In this document: one piece after another, positions 58,794 to 64,000 of the stretch
Layout of the letters: each line of letters opens with the position of its first letter
How positions within the stretch are numbered: the stretch's first letter is position 1
Notes under the pieces: model-generated
What the model was told of the DNA's origin: nothing
Database searches by the model: none
The model's input: only the letters and a program-made list of their open reading frames with translations
Origin: Hevea brasiliensis
Taxonomy: Eukaryota; Streptophyta; Magnoliopsida; Malpighiales; Euphorbiaceae
Assembly (NCBI RefSeq): GCF_030052815.1
Contig: NC_079501.1
Location: forward strand, 78,574,979 to 78,638,978
Direction of reading: 5' to 3'
DNA: 64,000 bases
Program-made: the position numbers and the translations under genes

Positions 58794-61700
58794 TGTAACA
58801 CTCCTATTTGCATAGCCTGGTATATTTCACTATTCCGGTGACCGGTGTCGGTCCGGATAATTAAGAGGATTAGAACCACATCTAAGATAACTAGATAAGC
58901 CCTAAACACAAATAATGAGTAATTGTCAATTAGTTAAGTATAAATAAAAAAAAAAAAAAAACAGAACATAAGAGGTTAAATGAGCCAGGAGTCACAGCGA
59001 TAGGTGACCTTCTCGGGAAGGACTGCGAAGTCGATTTAAACTCAAATTTCGAACCATAAAATGTGACGCTGCGGTCCTTAGGACTATTGCAAACACAATG
59101 GAAAAGAGAAAACCATGAAAAAGAATTGTTAAGCCAGTCAAATAATTAGGTCAGGGATTCGGAAGAAACATTGAATTATTGCAAACTGGGTCGAACCGGC
59201 GAGGGGCAATTTGGTCAATTGACCCCTAGAGCTGACTCCTAACCTAACTGTCAAATAAAATTGGAGAAAAGAAAATTTCAGAGTTGGAAATTAAATTAAA
59301 GAACTGAAGAAAAATAAATGAAAAAAAAGAGGAAAAAGAAAAAGTGAAAAAGTGATTACATCATGCATGACATCATGCATGATGCAATAAATCTTATAAT
59401 TAAAAATTTAATTTTTTTGGATAATTTTTGGTCTTATTAAAGGGTAAAAATTTATAAAAGAAAAAGAAAAAAAAAAGAGTTGTCTTCTTCAAATTGCCGT
59501 GACCTCCCTCTCTTCTCTCCCTCTCAAAACCTCCATGGAAGCTCATTTGTGAGCTTGAAGAAAACAAAATCCCACCATAGAAAATTCAATTACCCTAACT
59601 AAACTTTGTTTGGGCAACTAGAAAAGAAGATTAAAGGAGAAAGAAAGAAGGAAAAATTGAAGGAAGTGAAGATTGGAAAGCTACACCAAGGTTAGTAAGC
59701 TAAACTTGAATTTTTAGTTGAATTAATTGTGTTTATAGTTGGATAAACCTAGAAATATACTTAAAATGAAATGAAAACATCTTTGGAGGACTATATAAAA
59801 TTTCGGCCAGCTAGGATTTGAGTTGAGAATGCATGAGTTTGATTGAATTAAACATGTTAGAGAGCTTGAATGAGTTGAGAAATGATGTTTGTATGCTTGG
59901 AATTAATTAAATGTAACAAATCAAGTGAGTTAGGGTTTGGACCTAGGGTTTTAGGAGACAAAACTTGGAGAATGGTTCAAATGGTGTGTTTGACCTAGTT
60001 TGAGCTAAAAAATGGTCATGTATGACCAATTGTGGTGTGTTGAAAGTGTTGGAACCAAATGGAAATTCGTATTGGTTATGGACATCCTGCAGGCAGCATG
60101 ACCAAGGTCCCTTTCAGGCACCAAAACTGAAAATTTACTAATCCAATTGGTGTGAGGCCAATTGGGAATGAAAATAGACACAAAATGACACATTTTTTAT
60201 TTAGGAATTATGCCCAAAAAGTGACCATAGCATAGTGAACAAATTGGCCAAATCTGAAAGCGAGTGTTCTGCCCTGTACAAAAATGACCAAATGAACAGT
60301 GTTTGTTCATTTGGCCATAACATGGGCTAGGCAGGTTAAAATGACCTGAAATTTTACCAGTAGAAAGCTGAGACATAGCCCTACAACTTTCATGAAGAAC
60401 ACAAACCCAAATTAGGCACTTAACTTAGTCATTTAGCCATCCAAAATTAGTGACCTAAAACTGCCAAAACCCAGAAATTGCCTAGAAAATCTGGGTTAGG
60501 CCAATCCGGCCAACCATGTTCAAATGGCTATAACTTGAGCTACAAAACTCCAATTGGAGTTATTCAAAAAGGAGAATAAAGACAATAAGGAACAATTTCT
60601 ACGAAGAAAACTTAGCCAAATTCTAACAGCAACATGACCAACGGAACAGTGCAAAATAGGACACCAAAACTGAAAATTTACAATTTTGCCTAAATGACTT
60701 AAAATTTGAGAAAACAACCAAAACCAACAAGTTAGGTAACTAAAAGGTGGTATGTGTGTGAAATTAGAATTCTCATACCTATTAAGCATTAGGAAGTCAA
60801 CAAATTGACTTAAATAGTATCATGAATAGTAACCTCGAAATACAAATTTCAGAGAACGTCAAATTAAGCATAATAAAGTCATATTTGAAATTATTTTTGG
60901 ACTTATGATAATTTATGGTATTGAAACACTGTAAAATTGTGTGTTTCAGTGGAAAATAATACCAGAAAAGAACTCGAGGCGTCGAGTCAAAGCCAAGAGG
61001 TGACTCGTATAAGGTTTGTGCACAACATAGAATTTTTGTAAATTTTCTTCCACACATTGTTTTGAATGATTTGATATATGAAATTGTGATATAATTGAAT
61101 TGAAAAGTTTATTATGCTTTTGATTTAAATTGTTGAAAGATTAATTATTTGTGTTTGAAATGGCAATAAAAGTTTAGTAAATTGTTAAGATAGTTTTTAA
61201 ACCACAGTGTCATAACCATATATTTGAATACCTCACTAGCATGACTAGTGGGGGAAATCAGTTTCGATTTTTGATTCCTTCTCTAGCTGAAGTGCTGAGG
61301 TGTGTGCCAGTAGAAGAAGAAAAAGAATAGACTCCCATATGTTTGAGCTAGCTAGCCTTGTGATGTGACTTCTGCTTAGCTTCTGGCTATTGAGATGATA
61401 TTTGTTTCGAATGGCATGATATAACTATGTGTTTTTATGAAATTTGTTTTGAAACTTTCGAAATGAAATTGTTTTGATTAAAATTTATAAGTCATGTTTT
61501 GAATTTAAATCTCATGTTCAGTTCAATTTTTGAATAAGTATGATTTAAATTCTGCATAAATGTTATTTTAGTATGTTGTGCACCACTAAGTCATAGTACT
61601 CAGCGATGGCTGTTATTGCTGTCACAGATATAGAGACTAGAGGAGCAGCAGAGTGAGCTGCTAAGGATTGTGGAGCTACCTTCCCTGAAGTTTATCGGGT

Positions 61701-62698
61701 ATATTTTATACCTTGATTGTAAAAATTATTTTGATGTATGTAATGTATGTACATTTAGAAAATGGTCATAAGTAGTTGTATAAAACTTGTAATAAATTTT
61801 AGTTTGCATTTTTCCTAATGTAAATTTTGGAGTGATGTATGTAAATTGTTTTATCTTAAATGAAATATGAATGGAAGTATTTTGTTTTAATTTGAATGAA
61901 ATTACTTAGTAGTATTTTTTATGATGTTGAATTTTGGAATTTGAGAAATAATGTTGAAATTGGTTGAGATGGATGTTGAATTGATGAAGTTGATGAGATA
62001 AATCATTGGAAATGCTTTTTACAGGTATTTGAAGAACTGTTTTCTCAAAATACAAACGGCACTCTGCCGAAATTTTTATAAAATTTACGAAAAAATAAAA
62101 TGGGACAAAAATCTTAACTAGTTTTCAAACTCTAATTAAATGTTTTAATACCTATTAGAAATTGCTCACCACTTATAAAAAGTAAGAAAATTATTTTAAA
62201 ATTCTTTGTAGAGTACTTAATGAGTTATCGGTAGGTGAAGTTCGGTAGTTCATTAGGTATTCTACGGGATCATGCTGTGCCTAATTTGAATGAAATTACT
62301 TAGTAGTATTTTTGATGATGTTGAATTTTGGAATTTGAGAAATGATGTTGAAATTAGTTGGGATGGATGTTGAATTAATGAAGTTGATGAGATAAATCAT
62401 TGGAAGTGCTTTTTACAAGTATTTGAAGAACTGTTTTCTCAAAATACAAATGGCACTCTGCCGAAATTTTTATAAAATTTGCGGAAAAATAAAATGGGAT
62501 AAAAATCTTAACTAGTTTTCAAACTCTAATTAAATGTTTTAATACTTATTAGAAAATGCTCACCACTTATAAAAAGTAAGAAAATTATTTTAAAATCCCT
62601 TGTAGGGTACTTAATGAGTTATCGGTAGGTGAAGTTCGGTAGTTCATTAGGTATTCTACAAGATCATGTTATGCCTTACAGAGGAGTAAGGTGTGACA
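58794..62698 (+). repeat. 5' LTR of the plus-strand Tekay element, long variant
   Basis: 3,905 bp, TGTAACACTCC...GGTGTGACA. It is the reverse complement of the family represented by 45727-49179, including the central segment that 35970-38124 lacks. A 394-bp tandem duplication near its 3' end (from 61894) adds length. Confidence 0.9.
61894..62680 (+). repeat. 394-bp tandem duplication in the Tekay LTR
   Basis: GAATGAAATTACTTAGTAGT begins both units, at 61894 and 62288. The units are nearly identical and include the conserved LTR end segment TTCGGTAGTTCATTAGGTAT. The first unit ends at TGTGCCTAATT and the second continues to the true LTR end. Confidence 0.92.
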
Positions 62699-62706
62699 TG
62701 TTTTAG

Positions 62707-62719
62707 TGGTATCAAAGCA
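62707..62719 (+). promoter_or_regulatory. Primer-binding site, plus-strand Tekay
   Basis: TGGTATCAAAGCA, 8 bases inside the LTR. It differs by one base from TGGTATCAGAGCA of the minus-strand relative. Confidence 0.88.
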
Positions 62720-62886
62720 AATTTTTGAAGTATGTTTTAACTTGTTAATTTGTGTCTTTTCTTTATTAAGTACAACTACTCAATGTCCTTATTTGTTACA
62801 TACAATGCATTATATCATAAATATGAACTAACGGAGGGAATCTCCTTGTGTTATTTGTTCAAGAGATATCCTAACTCCAAACTGAT

Positions 62887-63840
62887 ATGGAAGAAGGGGA
62901 TCACTCAGTTGAGCAATCTGTTGAAGCTGAGGCACAAGAGGAAGCCCCAGCTTTACAAAATGTCAGTGGGTCAGTGGCACTAGCCCCACAAATGCCGCAG
63001 TTTCCTACATAGTTCGCACAACAGATGGCGGCAATGTTTCAACAAATGGCTAGAGGTATGCCTGCTCAAGCTCCACCCTAGACTACTGTGGTGCAACCTC
63101 AAGCTCCAGTTAGACAGTATGTCAAGCTGTTAAAGTATGGGGCCATAGAATTTAAGCGTACAGTAGACCCTTTAGAGGCAGAGCAGTGGCTAGAAAGGAT
63201 GGATCGAGTGTTCAAGAAGCTGCACTGCCCAGATGAGTTGAAATTTGAATACTCCGTGTCACTACTGCAAGGGGATGCATATGATTGGTGGAAGACCATC
63301 CCCCACAGCTTGGCTGAACCACCAGTATTGACCTGGGATGACTTTATCAGAGAGTTCAGATAGAAATACGTCCTAGATGCATATGTGGATCAGAAACTAC
63401 AAGAATTTCTGAGTTTGAAGCAAGGTAACAGAAAAGTGGCAGAATATGAGAGGGAGTTCTCCCGCTTAAGCCACTATGCTAGGAGTCTCCTTTCTACCAG
63501 CAAGGAAAGGTGCAAGAGATTTGAGACGGGTTTGAAGCCCAGCCTACGGATGCAAGTAGTGGGATTCAGACACAGTAATTTTTCAGAGCTCATTTCTCAA
63601 GCACTTGAGTTGGAAAGAATTGAATCAGAAGCGACCCCAGCAAAAAAAAAATAAGAGAAAGTTGAAAAATCAGAGAAAGACAAGGGGGAAAAGTCAGTAG
63701 AGCAAAGTCTTAGTGGTACCTCTGGAAAGAAGAAGAAATTTGGGGGACCTAGCAGAGGTCGAGGTGGAAGGTTTGGAAGGGGCAGATTCTCTGGACAGAG
63801 ACCCCCTAGATCTAGTCAGCAGTCGAGCAGGGGTTCACAT
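62887..63840 (+). pseudogene. Tekay gag, four stops, truncated by deletion
   Basis: ATG at 62887 gives MEEGDHSVEQSVEAEAQ, followed by a Gln/Met/Pro-rich segment missing from the gag at 50356. The capsid-type core is VDPLEAEQWLERMDRVFKK, YSVSLLQGDAYDWWKTIPHS, LQEFLSLKQGNRKVAEYE, MQVVGFRHSNFSELIS. A basic Gly/Arg tail follows (GGPSRGRGGRFGRGRF). A single frame is kept throughout and is broken only by stops at 63010, 63079, 63361 and 63652; the first three look like CAG to TAG. Coding ends near 63840, before the zinc knuckle, at the deletion junction. Confidence 0.9.
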
Positions 63841-64000
63841 GAGACTTTCGAAATGAAATTGTTTGGATTAACATTTATAAGTCATGTTTTGAATTTAAAT
63901 CTCATATATCAGTTCAATTTTTGAATAAGTATGATTTCAATTCTGCATAAATGTTATTTTAGTATGTTGTGCACCACTGAGTCATAGTATTCAGCGATGG
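63841..64000 (+). repeat. Partial 3' LTR after the deletion junction
   Basis: Matches 61450-61606 with few differences (ACTTTCGAAATGAAATTGTT, TGTTGTGCACCACT). It continues beyond the window. Confidence 0.9.

Larger units (their letters stand above)
58794..64000 (+). mobile_element. Plus-strand Tekay-family element, internally deleted
   Basis: 5' LTR (58794-62698), primer-binding site, gag (62887-63840), then a direct jump at about 63841 into LTR sequence equivalent to 61450 onward. Everything from the gag zinc knuckle to the middle of the 3' LTR is missing. ACTT is present at both breakpoints. The 3' end lies outside the window. Confidence 0.9.

Overview
This is a stretch of nuclear DNA from a flowering plant, almost certainly a eudicot. 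Several LTR sequences resemble ones I associate with Euphorbiaceae such as rubber tree or cassava, but I hold that only weakly. There is no intact host gene, tRNA, rRNA or CRISPR array. Nearly everything is transposable element, much of it nested, plus a fossil endogenous pararetrovirus and one dead host gene.

Layout, left to right. (1) 1-16561: 3' part of a plus-strand Sirevirus-like Ty1/copia element (decayed pol, an extra env-like ORF, multiplied polypurine tracts, 3' LTR). It is split at 3802/13384 by a complete minus-strand copia element, 'copy 1' (3803-13383, LTRs of about 2.1 kb). (2) 16562-24100: old host sequence with a fold-back element, a three-exon KIN/LEA-type pseudogene on the minus strand (exons at 20106-20165, 17673-17739 and 17492-17566) carrying a 2.2-kb internally deleted copia element in intron 1, a Tat-like Gypsy LTR and unrecognised AT-rich repeats. 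(3) 24120-35275: a minus-strand caulimovirid (pararetrovirus) remnant, cut by copia 'copy 2' (27161-34436, perfect 5-bp target duplication GATTT). Copy 2 is a sister of copy 1. (4) 35276-53730: an old host repeat (about 670 bp, tandemly duplicated) receiving a minus-strand Tekay/Del-type chromovirus (35970-52736). Two solo LTRs with perfect target duplications (41145-45448 and 45727-49179) have landed in the chromovirus protease region. (5) 53731-56822: a 5'-truncated second chromovirus remnant. (6) 58132-64000: a fragment of another LTR family interrupted by a plus-strand relative of the Tekay element (58794 to beyond the window), itself internally deleted.

How the parts work: complete elements of these types encode Gag, protease, integrase, reverse transcriptase and RNase H, start minus-strand DNA at the initiator-Met tRNA site (TGGTATCA...) beside the 5' LTR, and start plus-strand DNA at the polypurine tract beside the 3' LTR. 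Every element here is defective through nonsense codons, frameshifts, lost catalytic residues or large deletions.

Most notable: both copia copies lack protease and carry the same four-unit 23-bp repeat in the first half of the Gag zinc knuckle, so a protease-less lineage apparently spread with help in trans. A 14-bp-arm, 5-nt-loop hairpin is conserved inside the long LTRs of two different Gypsy families but is absent from a shortened LTR variant. A KIN/LEA gene fossil and a pararetrovirus fossil can each be reconstructed only by looking across a nested insertion.
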